A stretch of DNA of 64,000 bases from Pseudomonas linyingensis (GTDB lineage: Bacteria; Pseudomonadota; Gammaproteobacteria; Pseudomonadales; Pseudomonadaceae). Numbering within the stretch: position 1 is the stretch's first letter; the number at the start of each line of letters is the position of its first letter. The stretch is from the NCBI RefSeq assembly GCF_900109175.1, contig NZ_FNZE01000018.1:1-64000 (forward strand), read 5' to 3'. A program made the position numbers and the translations under genes. Shown piece by piece: positions 19,222 through 26,985 of the stretch. Below the pieces are notes generated by a model. That model was not told where the DNA came from. It searched no databases and saw nothing but the letters and a program-made list of their open reading frames with translations.

Positions 19222-19595
19222 GCGCCGAGCGCCGGCAGCAGACGCAGTTCGCTCTTCACCGCCCCACTGCGCCCCCAGGCAGTGGCGGCCTCGATCACCC
19301 AGTTCGCCTTGCGCGGATGCGCCAGCAGCACGTCGAATTCGGCGAAGGCCAGGCCATCGCCGTGCACCAGGATGCTGCCCTGGTAGGCGCCGCCCGGCGT
19401 ACGCCACTCGGCATACAGGCTGTGGCTGCGCGCGTAGGAGTCCTCGCGCAGCTCGGCACGGCTATGGGGCGTACCGGCCACCGCCACGCCCTGCTCGACG
19501 CCGGCCGCCTGCAGGCTGGCCGCCAGCGCCTGCCAGACTTCCGCGAACAGGGGCTGGACCGCCTGCAGGCGCTGTTCCAGAGACAGGATCGTCAT
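19218..19595 (-). CDS. Conserved nif-linked protein of unknown function
   Basis: A 125-residue soluble protein that I do not recognise. It has an N-terminal helical half (LEQRLQAVQPLFAEVWQALAASLQA) and a C-terminal strand-rich half (GAYQGSILVHGDGLAFAEFDVLLAHP). There are no cysteine clusters, signal peptide or membrane spans. It overlaps both neighbours by 4 bp (ATGA), so it is translated as part of the fdxB-to-DUF364 set. Its constant company with ferredoxin genes suggests a nitrogen-fixation role. Confidence 0.78.
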   Translation of the reverse strand: MTILSLEQRLQAVQPLFAEVWQALAASLQAAGVEQGVAVAGTPHSRAELREDSYARSHSLYAEWRTPGGAYQGSILVHGDGLAFAEFDVLLAHPRKANWVIEAATAWGRSGAVKSELRLLPALGA

Positions 19596-20092
19596 TCGTC
19601 ATCCTCGCTGAAGGAACGGGCAATCTGCAGGAAGGCGCCGCCACCGATCTCGTCGACCGGGTCGAGCTCCAGCAGTTTTTCCAGCACGCAGCGGGCCAGC
19701 GCCACCCTGGCGCGGCGCAGGCGGATCACCCCCAGCGCCTTGAGGCTGAACAGGTACAGGCGCTCGCCGCCCTGGCGGCGCGACCAGTCGGCACTACCGG
19801 GATGCAGGCGCCGGTAGTTGCGGTCGAAGCCGGCAACGCCGGCAGCGGCGCGCAGGGCGGCCCAGACTGCCGCCTCCGCGTCCTGGTAGCGGGCCCTGAC
19901 GAAGTAGAACTTGTACAGGCCGATGTGCGCGTCCGGCTCCTCCGGCCAACGCCGCCGCGCCTCGAGCAGCAGCGCCTCGACCCCGTCGGGGGTAGCCGCA
20001 CAGAGCGCGTGGTTGAGCAGGTAGCGCAGCTTGTGCGGCGTGCGTTCGGAGAAGAACGCGCGCTCGCCGGCGAACAGCAGCACCTCGGCCAT
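19592..20092 (-). CDS. TPR-like conserved protein, paralogue of the gene at 9013
   Basis: A 166-residue helical protein. The segment HIGLYKFYFVRARYQDAEAAVWAALR near residue 50-75 matches VGLYRFYYYQHRYQDALHIALRVM in the protein at 9013-9552, and the C-terminal VALARCVLEKLLELDPVDEIGG matches KAMLVKVVELDTDNRLGA there. Both look like divergent tetratricopeptide scaffolds. Start set at 20092 (MAEVLLFAGERAFF), 5 bp after the [2Fe-2S] ferredoxin stop. The function is unknown. Confidence 0.8.
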   Translation of the reverse strand: MAEVLLFAGERAFFSERTPHKLRYLLNHALCAATPDGVEALLLEARRRWPEEPDAHIGLYKFYFVRARYQDAEAAVWAALRAAAGVAGFDRNYRRLHPGSADWSRRQGGERLYLFSLKALGVIRLRRARVALARCVLEKLLELDPVDEIGGGAFLQIARSFSEDDE

Positions 20093-20097
20093 CGCCG

Positions 20098-20421
20098 TCA
20101 CCAGATTTCCGCCGGGGTGAGCTTGTCGGCGTACGGCTCGCCGCCGAGCAGATGCTGCTCGACGATGCGCGCCGCGTCCTCCGGCTCGACCCAGCTGTAC
20201 ATGATCGAACCCGGGTAGATCAGCACGTTGGCGCCGGCCTGGCACGGGCCGATGCAGCCGGTGGTGGTCAGCGCGATGCGGTTGTTGAGGTTGTGCTTGA
20301 TCAGCACCTGGGCGAAGGCGTTGTACAGCGCCTCGCTGCCCTTGGCGCCGCAGCTGCCGCGCGGATGGCCCTCGGGACGCCGCTGGCCGCAGAGGAAGAT
20401 GTGGAATTCGGGTTTGGCCAT
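20098..20421 (-). CDS. Thioredoxin-fold [2Fe-2S] ferredoxin (Shethna-type)
   Basis: A 107-residue protein starting [25 protein letters not shown]. The four cluster cysteines are spaced C11...C24 and, after 33 residues, [12 protein letters not shown], the pattern of the thioredoxin-like [2Fe-2S] ferredoxins such as the Azotobacter 2Fe protein I. It is an electron carrier or redox sensor; the nif copy sits beside fdxB. Start chosen at 20421 because GAGGAG precedes this ATG. Confidence 0.9.
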   Translation of the reverse strand: MAKPEFHIFLCGQRRPEGHPRGSCGAKGSEALYNAFAQVLIKHNLNNRIALTTTGCIGPCQAGANVLIYPGSIMYSWVEPEDAARIVEQHLLGGEPYADKLTPAEIW

Positions 20422-20432
20422 GATCGTTCTCC

Positions 20433-20729
20433 TCAGGCCGCAGCCGCTTCGTGGGTATGGCATTGCTTGGGACAGACCGCCGCGCAGGCCTTGCAGCCGA
20501 TGCAGTCGAGGCCGTTCTGGACGGTCATCACCATCATTTCGTCGTCGTCATCGAAGTCGTCGGCGTCCTCGACCATCTCGGAGCGCTCGACCAGCGTGAA
20601 CACGTCGCGCGGGCAGACCTTGTAGCAGCGCCCGCAACCGATGCACTTCTGCGCATCCAGCGCGGTGACGAACTCAGGAACCCATTCGGCGCCGCCGCGG
20701 GTACGTCCGGTAATCATTGCCTCAGCCAT
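20433..20729 (-). CDS. fdxB: 2[4Fe-4S] ferredoxin FdxB (ferredoxin III type)
   Basis: A 98-residue ferredoxin with two cluster motifs: [12 protein letters not shown] near residue 31 and [12 protein letters not shown] near residue 76. Between them is an acidic insert ([10 protein letters not shown]), which lengthens the protein over simple clostridial ferredoxins and is typical of the nif-specific ferredoxin III. It is expected to supply electrons for cofactor assembly or nitrogenase. Start at 20729 is supported by AGGAG 7 nt upstream. The 390-bp gap before it holds a large palindrome and no sigma-54 site that I could find. Confidence 0.9.
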   Translation of the reverse strand: MAEAMITGRTRGGAEWVPEFVTALDAQKCIGCGRCYKVCPRDVFTLVERSEMVEDADDFDDDDEMMVMTVQNGLDCIGCKACAAVCPKQCHTHEAAAA

Positions 20730-20974
20730 GTTCAATCTCCTGCCCGCCACCTCGCGTGGCGCAGATCAACGGTTGTCGGCAGGGCTGGCCTGCCTGTCGT
20801 TATATGCCCGGCCACGGGGTCGGGGTGCCGCGCAGCCTTGTGGGCCGGGCGCGGCGGGGTGCGCTGCCGCCGGAGCGGCAAGACACGAAATGGGGCTGCT
20901 CGGCAGGCCCCGAATAGAACGGCGCGGGCCTTGTGGGCCAGTGCCGGATCGCCTCAGGGCAATCGCATGCCGGT

Positions 20975-21035
20975 CTGTAGGGGCGAATTCATTCGCCTTG
21001 GCGGGGTGTTTCGGCGAATGAATTCGCCCCTACAG
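20975..21035. repeat. 23-bp palindromic repeat (REP-like)
   Basis: CTGTAGGGGCGAATTCATTC... and its perfect complement form a 23-bp stem with a 15-nt loop. Such GTAGGGGCGAATTCATTCGCC palindromes are repeated in Pseudomonadaceae genomes. It occupies the gap between the small DUF683 gene and fdxB, the only large gap (20730-21119) inside the nifE block. The last bases of the window (GTGTAGGGGC) may begin another copy. Confidence 0.8.
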
Positions 21036-21079
21036 CGGATTGACCAGGCTCGGAAGCCACTCATGCGCTTGCCCGGCGG

Positions 21080-21099
21080 GGCGCCCCGAGAGGGGCGCC
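21080..21099 (-). terminator. Short GC hairpin after the DUF683 gene
   Basis: GGCGCCCC-GAGA-GGGGCGCC lies 21 bp past the stop codon at 21120. With no T run it is more likely a pause or attenuation point than a full stop; it separates nifENX from fdxB. Confidence 0.5.
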
Positions 21100-21119
21100 T
21101 GTGCTCCGCGACTCGCCCA

Positions 21120-21329
21120 TCAACCGGCGCTGGCCTGATCCAGCCGCGCCTTGGCCGCCGCCCAGTCCAGGCAGGCCTGATGGGTGCGCTGGGCCAGCTC
21201 GGGCAGCGTGGCGTAGTCGATGAGCAGGCGATCCTCGACCAGGTCGTGGATCTGCGATGCCCACTCGGTGGCGATGCGCTTCTTCTGGCTGACGTCCTTC
21301 TGCAGGGCCTTGAGATCGTCCTCGCTCAT
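21120..21329 (-). CDS. Small CCE_0567/DUF683-type nif protein
   Basis: A 69-residue helical protein, MSEDDLKALQKDVSQKKRIA through HDLVEDRLLIDYATLPELA. It matches the small conserved helix-bundle protein that follows nifX and the NifX-associated gene in many diazotrophs. Function unknown; a metal or cofactor chaperone role has been proposed only loosely. It is 15 bp from the gene before it. Confidence 0.88.
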   Translation of the reverse strand: MSEDDLKALQKDVSQKKRIATEWASQIHDLVEDRLLIDYATLPELAQRTHQACLDWAAAKARLDQASAG

Positions 21330-21344
21330 GCTCGTCTCCCGGTT

Positions 21345-21827
21345 TCAGAGTTCCGCCACCGCGCGGTGCGCAGCGACCAGGCCGGCCGCCTTGGCCAGCT
21401 GCTTTTCCGCCTCGGCGACCAGCGCGTCCAGCGAGTCGAAGCCGAAGCGGTGGACATCGCGCAGGGTCTTGTCCAGCGCCACCAGCTTGCCGACCAGGAT
21501 CAGCGCGCGACCGAAGCCCTCGTGGCTGATGTTGATCATCGGCACGGCGAGCAGCCCGGTCTCGCGCTCGATCATCTGCGCCAGGGCGTTGTAGTAGGCC
21601 TTGACCCGCGACAGGGTGGTTTCGTCGGGGTCGCCCACCACCGGAATGGCCCGGCGGCGCGCCTTGGTCAGCACCAGCGGATCGAGCACGCGGGCGTCGC
21701 TCCAGGTGTCGTAGGTGCCGTAGCTGTCCATGGAGCGCAGCTGCACCACCATCTGCCGGATGATCGGCTGCTGCAGGGCGGGATCGCCGTCCAGTACCAC
21801 CGCTTGTTGCTCGTCTGCTTCGTACAT
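21345..21827 (-). CDS. NifX-associated protein (DUF269)
   Basis: A 160-residue protein of the NifX-associated family. The centre DSYGTYDTWSDARVLDPLVLTKA (about residues 35-57) and IPVVGDPDETTLSRVKAYYNALAQMIE are family hallmarks, followed by ISHEGFGRALILVGKLVALDKTLRD. No cofactor motif is known. It always accompanies nifX and probably acts in FeMo-cofactor synthesis. Confidence 0.92.
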   Translation of the reverse strand: MYEADEQQAVVLDGDPALQQPIIRQMVVQLRSMDSYGTYDTWSDARVLDPLVLTKARRRAIPVVGDPDETTLSRVKAYYNALAQMIERETGLLAVPMINISHEGFGRALILVGKLVALDKTLRDVHRFGFDSLDALVAEAEKQLAKAAGLVAAHRAVAEL

Positions 21828-21854
21828 GTGCGCTTCCTCGTGAAAATGCGTGTC

Positions 21855-22331
21855 CTACTCGTCCCAGGCTTCGGCCGCCATGGCGTCGAAACGCCGGCTG
21901 TCGCCGCCCCGGGTGCGCTGGATGGCCTTGGCCAGCCAGGTCGAGGGTCCGTCGCGCAGCTCGGCCTGCAGGCTCTCGATCAGCTCATCGATGCGCGCCG
22001 CCTCGGCGACCTTGACCGGCTGCACGCCGACGGCCAGCAACTGGCGCACCGCCGAGGCGCCGCAGGCGCGGCAGTACACCGCGATGCAGCCGTCGAGCAG
22101 CTCGAGCTTGCTGACCAGCTTGTCCTCGTTGCCGTCCTGGTCGAGGTCGCCGAACTCGGCCACCGAGAGCAGCCGGGCCTGCTGCGGGTTGACGCCGTAG
22201 ATGACGAAGGAGCGCGACGAACCGAAGTGCTGGTCCACCGTCTCGCGGTCGGCGGAAGCGAAGGCCACCTTGAGCAGGGTGCCGTCGTCCTCGCCGTCGA
22301 GAATCTGCAGTTGTCGGGTCGGGCTGGACAT
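21855..22331 (-). CDS. nifX: NifX, cofactor-binding protein
   Basis: A 158-residue protein of the NifX/NifB-C-terminal fold that binds NifB-co and VK-cluster during FeMo-cofactor assembly. Motifs are VAFASADRETVDQHFGSSRSFVIYGV near residue 20 and YCRACGASAVRQLLAVGVQPVKV near residue 88. It lies 3 bp after nifN. Confidence 0.94.
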   Translation of the reverse strand: MSSPTRQLQILDGEDDGTLLKVAFASADRETVDQHFGSSRSFVIYGVNPQQARLLSVAEFGDLDQDGNEDKLVSKLELLDGCIAVYCRACGASAVRQLLAVGVQPVKVAEAARIDELIESLQAELRDGPSTWLAKAIQRTRGGDSRRFDAMAAEAWDE

Positions 22332-22334
22332 GGC

Positions 22335-23711
22335 TCAGTGCCTCCTGGGCGGCTGTTCGCTGGCGGGTTTCTGCGCGTAGATCGAGTGATACGGGGCGAT
22401 CCCCTGGTGGTGCTCGACCAGCAGGTTGGCGAGGTCGAACAGCGCCTGCGAGGTGCCGCGATAGCCGATCCAGCAACGCTGGAAGCCGCCGAGCAGGTCG
22501 TACTGCGGAAAGCCCATGCGCAGCAGCGGCACGCCGAGGCGCTGGGCGACGGCCAGCGCATGGCTGTTGCCGAGGATCAGCTGGGCGGCGTGTTCCGCGG
22601 CGCCGTGCTCGAGGTCCTCCAGATCGCCGACCTGGATGACGGCCAGCGGCGAGGCGGCCAGCGCCGGCGCGCGGGCCGGCACCACCGCCGCCACGGTGCG
22701 CGCGCCCATGCCGCGCAGCAGGGCGTCGAAGCCGAGCAGCAGGTCGGGGTCGGCGGCCATCGCCACCCGCGCGTCGCCGAGCATGAAGTGGGTATCCAGC
22801 ATGGTGTCCTGCAGCTGGCGGCGCTGGCGCTGCCAGCGCTCGGGCACCGGGTTGCCGCTGATCTCGGCCAGCGCCAGCAGCCAGGCGTCCACCGCCTCCA
22901 GGCCGAGCAGCAAACCGAAGCGGCGCTCCGGCACGCCGGTGCGCGCCGCCAGGGCATCGGCAGCGGCGTCCAGGCTCTGCCCGACCACCAGGGTGGCGAT
23001 GCTCTGCCCCGCGCTGGCCAGCTCGTCCACCGCCAGTCCGCCGGTGGTCAGCGGGTTGAAGGCCGCCTCGTCGAGGTGGCCGTCGAGCGAGGCGGACAGA
23101 TCCGGAATCAGCAGCGAGCGCAGGCCGAAGCTCTCGATGCTCTCGGCGATGAACTCGAGATCCCCCGGCGTCAGGTTGGCCGAGCACAGCACGTTGACCT
23201 GGCGCAGCCGCTGGCCGACCTGGTCGCGGCGCTCCGGCACCAGGGTCTCGATGAGCGCCTTGACCGTGGCGGCGAAGCCGCTCTCGAAACTGCCGGCGAA
23301 GTCCGGGGTGTTCACCGGGATCACCGCCACGTCCCGGTACTCGGGAAACTCGCTGCGGAACTGGTGCAGCGCGCTGTGCAGATCGCAGCCCTGGGTTTCC
23401 GCCAGCGCGGTGGTCAGCAGGCCGATCACCGCCGGCTTCTGCTTCTCGCAGATCACCCGCAGCGCCTCGACGACGTTGTCGTCGGCGCCCATCACCGAGC
23501 TGACCTGGTCCATCGCCGTGGTCTGCAGCGGCACCGGCTCGCGGAAGTGGCGCACGAAGAACACCTTGGCGAACGCGGTGCAGCCCGCCGAGCCGTGCAG
23601 CAGCGGCATGCTGCGCGCCATGCCGAGGATGGCCAGGGCGCCGCCCATGGTCTGGCTGGCCTTCAGCGGGCTGACGGCCAGGGCTTTGTTGCGGTTGACG
23701 ATCTCGGCCAT
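22335..23711 (-). CDS. nifN: NifN, FeMo-cofactor scaffold subunit
   Basis: A 458-residue homologue of NifK. The NifEN complex matures the NifB product into FeMo-cofactor. The start [24 protein letters not shown] with GAGGAG upstream fixes the N-terminus at 23711; a longer frame to 23804 overlaps nif[23 protein letters not shown] near residue 40 holds a cluster-coordinating cysteine; some of the other NifK P-cluster cysteines are missing, as usual for NifN. It is 11 bp after nifE. Confidence 0.95.
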   Translation of the reverse strand: MAEIVNRNKALAVSPLKASQTMGGALAILGMARSMPLLHGSAGCTAFAKVFFVRHFREPVPLQTTAMDQVSSVMGADDNVVEALRVICEKQKPAVIGLLTTALAETQGCDLHSALHQFRSEFPEYRDVAVIPVNTPDFAGSFESGFAATVKALIETLVPERRDQVGQRLRQVNVLCSANLTPGDLEFIAESIESFGLRSLLIPDLSASLDGHLDEAAFNPLTTGGLAVDELASAGQSIATLVVGQSLDAAADALAARTGVPERRFGLLLGLEAVDAWLLALAEISGNPVPERWQRQRRQLQDTMLDTHFMLGDARVAMAADPDLLLGFDALLRGMGARTVAAVVPARAPALAASPLAVIQVGDLEDLEHGAAEHAAQLILGNSHALAVAQRLGVPLLRMGFPQYDLLGGFQRCWIGYRGTSQALFDLANLLVEHHQGIAPYHSIYAQKPASEQPPRRH

Positions 23712-23722
23712 GGCGATGCTCC

Positions 23723-25120
<1,398 letters not shown>

Positions 25121-25162
25121 TTACCCCTCTGGATGCGTCGGTGCGGCATTCGCGAGGGGTGT

Positions 25163-25178
25163 TGCAAGGGCTGCACCA
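25163..25178 (-). promoter_or_regulatory. Sigma-54 promoter of nifENX
   Basis: Minus-strand TGGTGCAGCCCTTGCA has GG-N10-GC and CTTGCA at -12, 46 bp before nifE. Confidence 0.88.
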
Positions 25179-25183
25179 GAGCA

Positions 25184-25196
25184 CAGGCAATTGATT
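25184..25196 (-). promoter_or_regulatory. IHF-like site before nifE
   Basis: CAGGCAATTGATT matches the complement of WATCAA-N4-TTR at all but one position and lies 6 bp upstream of the promoter in an AT-rich patch. Confidence 0.5.
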
Positions 25197-25241
25197 TAAA
25201 AGGATTTTTACTGAAGATGCGTTGTCGCAAAGGCGCCGGGA

Positions 25242-25257
25242 TGTCGGGTTTGCGACA
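25242..25257 (-). promoter_or_regulatory. NifA site for nifENX
   Basis: TGTCGGGTTTGCGACA, an exact TGT-N10-ACA palindrome identical over 16 bases to the iscA-nifU site, lies 64 bp upstream of the -24 element. Confidence 0.88.
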
Positions 25258-25371
25258 ACCGGGTGGCGGGGACGGCGCGGAGAGGATTCAGCCGGACCAA
25301 TCTCTCCGTCCTCGCAAGTCACGCAGATGCATGCCGTCACTCAGCCAATAGGCCCGGCGTCTGCGACGGAG

Positions 25372-25410
25372 AAAAACGCCTGCGGCTGAGCGGATAGCCC
25401 AGGCGTTTTT
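25372..25410 (-). terminator. Intrinsic terminator of the peroxiredoxin gene
   Basis: AAAAACGCCTG / CAGGCGTTTTT forms an 11-bp stem with the A and T runs built in, 9 bp after the stop codon. It can work on both strands and separates this gene from the nifE promoter. Confidence 0.88.
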
Positions 25411-25418
25411 CTGTTGCC

Positions 25419-26072
25419 TTACTTCGGCGCGTGGGTTGTGCGCAGGTAGGGCAGCTTGATGTCGATGCTGCCGTACTTCTCGCGGGCCTGATCGTCGTTG
25501 AGCGATAGTGCGACGATCACGTCTTGGCCCACCGTCCAGTCAGCGGGGGTGGCCAGCGGCACCTCGTAGGTCAGCTGCAGGGCGTCCAGGGCACGCAGCA
25601 CTTCGGCAAAGTTGCGCCCCACGGACATCGGATAGGTCATGGACAGCTTGAGCTTCTTGTCCGGGCCGATGATGAACACGGAGCGCACGGTGGCTGTTTC
25701 GGCGGCGGTACGGCCATCGGGCAAGTAGGCCTCGGCAGGCAGCATGTCGAACGCCTTGGAGACGGCCAACCCTTCGTCCGCAATGATCGGGAAGGCCGCC
25801 TTGGTGCCGCAGAAGCCTTCGATATCGCCTTTCCACTTCTTGTGCGCTTCCACACCATCCACCGACACGCCAATCACCTTGGTGCCACGCTTCGCCCACT
25901 CATCGACCAGTTGCGCGACGGCGCCGAACTCGGTGGTGCACACCGGGGTGAAGTCCTTCGGGTGGGAAAAAAGGATGGCCCAGTCGGAACCGATCCAGTC
26001 GTGGAAGGTGATGGGCCCCTGGTCGGTATCGGCCGTGAAGTTGGGAACGAGGTCGTTGATGCGCAGTGCCAT
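25419..26072 (-). CDS. 1-Cys peroxiredoxin (Prx6 type)
   Basis: A 217-residue thiol peroxidase that reduces hydrogen peroxide and organic peroxides. The peroxidatic cysteine is Cys45 in SHPKDFTPVC, with the conserved Thr and Pro. There is the C-terminal extension of the Prx6 branch (AREKYGSIDIKLPYLRTT). GAGGAGG before the ATG at 26072 fixes the start; a longer frame to 26105 lacks one. Its place next to nifE fits a role in protecting nitrogenase from oxygen by-products, but its promoter shows no intact NifA site. The DNA directly upstream is a decayed nifE leader copy. Confidence 0.92.
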   Translation of the reverse strand: MALRINDLVPNFTADTDQGPITFHDWIGSDWAILFSHPKDFTPVCTTEFGAVAQLVDEWAKRGTKVIGVSVDGVEAHKKWKGDIEGFCGTKAAFPIIADEGLAVSKAFDMLPAEAYLPDGRTAAETATVRSVFIIGPDKKLKLSMTYPMSVGRNFAEVLRALDALQLTYEVPLATPADWTVGQDVIVALSLNDDQAREKYGSIDIKLPYLRTTHAPK

Positions 26073-26219
26073 GGATATGCCCTCCTCGAGCTTGATGAAC
26101 GACAAGCATGGAAGAGCCTAGACGGGATTTGAAACGCCGGGGCCGTGCATCACCGCGGACTTCACAGCCATCCGCTGCTGGCCGTTGTTCATCGGGCGCT
26201 CCTGATGTACCCATTCCCG

Positions 26220-26315
26220 GCCGCTCGGCAAGGTCTTTGGTTGTCATCGCTTACCTCCTCTGCATGCAGAAGTGCGCGATTCACCAGGAGTGTGGCAAGA
26301 GCTGTAGCAGAAGAC
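26220..26315 (-). pseudogene. Decayed duplicate of the nifE leader and first codons
   Basis: On the plus strand GCTCGGCAAGGTCTTTGG... through TCATCGCTTACC... and GTGTGGCAAGAGCTGTAGCAG aligns base for base with the nifE start and promoter (25097-25185). The encoded start MTTKDLAER matches Nif[10 protein letters not shown], after which similarity stops. The -24 GG of the promoter has become GC, so it is probably silent. It lies just upstream of the peroxiredoxin gene. Confidence 0.7.
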
Positions 26316-26388
26316 ATTTCCGGGTGGCAGTCTTGCGTTTCAGCTGGCTGCTTCAGCAGCACGGATTGCTTCCTCTGGAGCCACTTCC

Positions 26389-26907
26389 ATGTTCATTGCC
26401 CACCTGCCCTCCGGCTACATCCTGGCCTCGCTGCTGTTGAAACGCGCCGGGCAGCTTCCCGTCCAGGCGCGAACACTCATGCTGGCCGGAATCCTTGGTG
26501 CCGTGGCGCCCGACTTCGACATGCTCTACTTCTATTTGGTGGACAACCGGCAGACCCATCACCACCGCTATTTCGTGCACTGGCCCATTCTCTGGTTCGG
26601 CCTGGCGCTCGCCTGCACGATCTGGCAGCGGCTGGCGCCGACCTCACGACGCGCTCCTGCCGCCCTGGTGTTCAGCCTGGGCGGCATCCTCCATCTGCTG
26701 CTGGACAGTTTCGTCGGCGACATCTGGTGGCTGGCGCCCCTCGTCGACCAGCCCTTTGCCCTGTTCAGCGTGCCGGCCGTATTCAAGCCTTGGTGGCTGA
26801 ACTTCATCCTGCACTGGTCCTTCGCAGTCGAACTGGGAATCTGGCTGTGGGCGTTGCTGATCTACCGCAGGCAGGACAATAGCTTGGCGCACGGGAACCA
26901 TGGCTAA
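26389..26907 (+). CDS. YdjM/DUF457-family inner-membrane protein
   Basis: A 172-residue membrane protein with about four spans. The motif pattern of the family, DFD near residue 43 (APDFDMLYFYLVD), THHHRYFVHWP near residue 55 and GGILHLLLDSF near residue 102, resembles metal-dependent membrane hydrolases related to YdjM. Histidines and aspartates are conserved, so metal binding is likely; the substrate is unknown. It has no link to nitrogen fixation that I can see and is on the opposite strand to its neighbours. Confidence 0.82.
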   Translation: MFIAHLPSGYILASLLLKRAGQLPVQARTLMLAGILGAVAPDFDMLYFYLVDNRQTHHHRYFVHWPILWFGLALACTIWQRLAPTSRRAPAALVFSLGGILHLLLDSFVGDIWWLAPLVDQPFALFSVPAVFKPWWLNFILHWSFAVELGIWLWALLIYRRQDNSLAHGNHG

Positions 26908-26985
26908 GCGGACTATGTCGAGCAGGCCTCCGGTAGCCGCAGCTCGAAAGAATAAATCGCCCCCTTTCACCCCAAATATTCTCAA

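Noticed and set aside
20730-21119. A separate NifA/sigma-54 promoter for fdxB
   Set aside because: I searched the gap for GG-N10-GC and TGT-N10-ACA on the minus strand and found no match; fdxB is probably read through from nifE.
25900-26247. A 115-codon gene starting at the nifE-like ATG
   Set aside because: Only the first nine codons resemble nifE; the rest overlaps the peroxiredoxin gene in another frame and looks non-coding.
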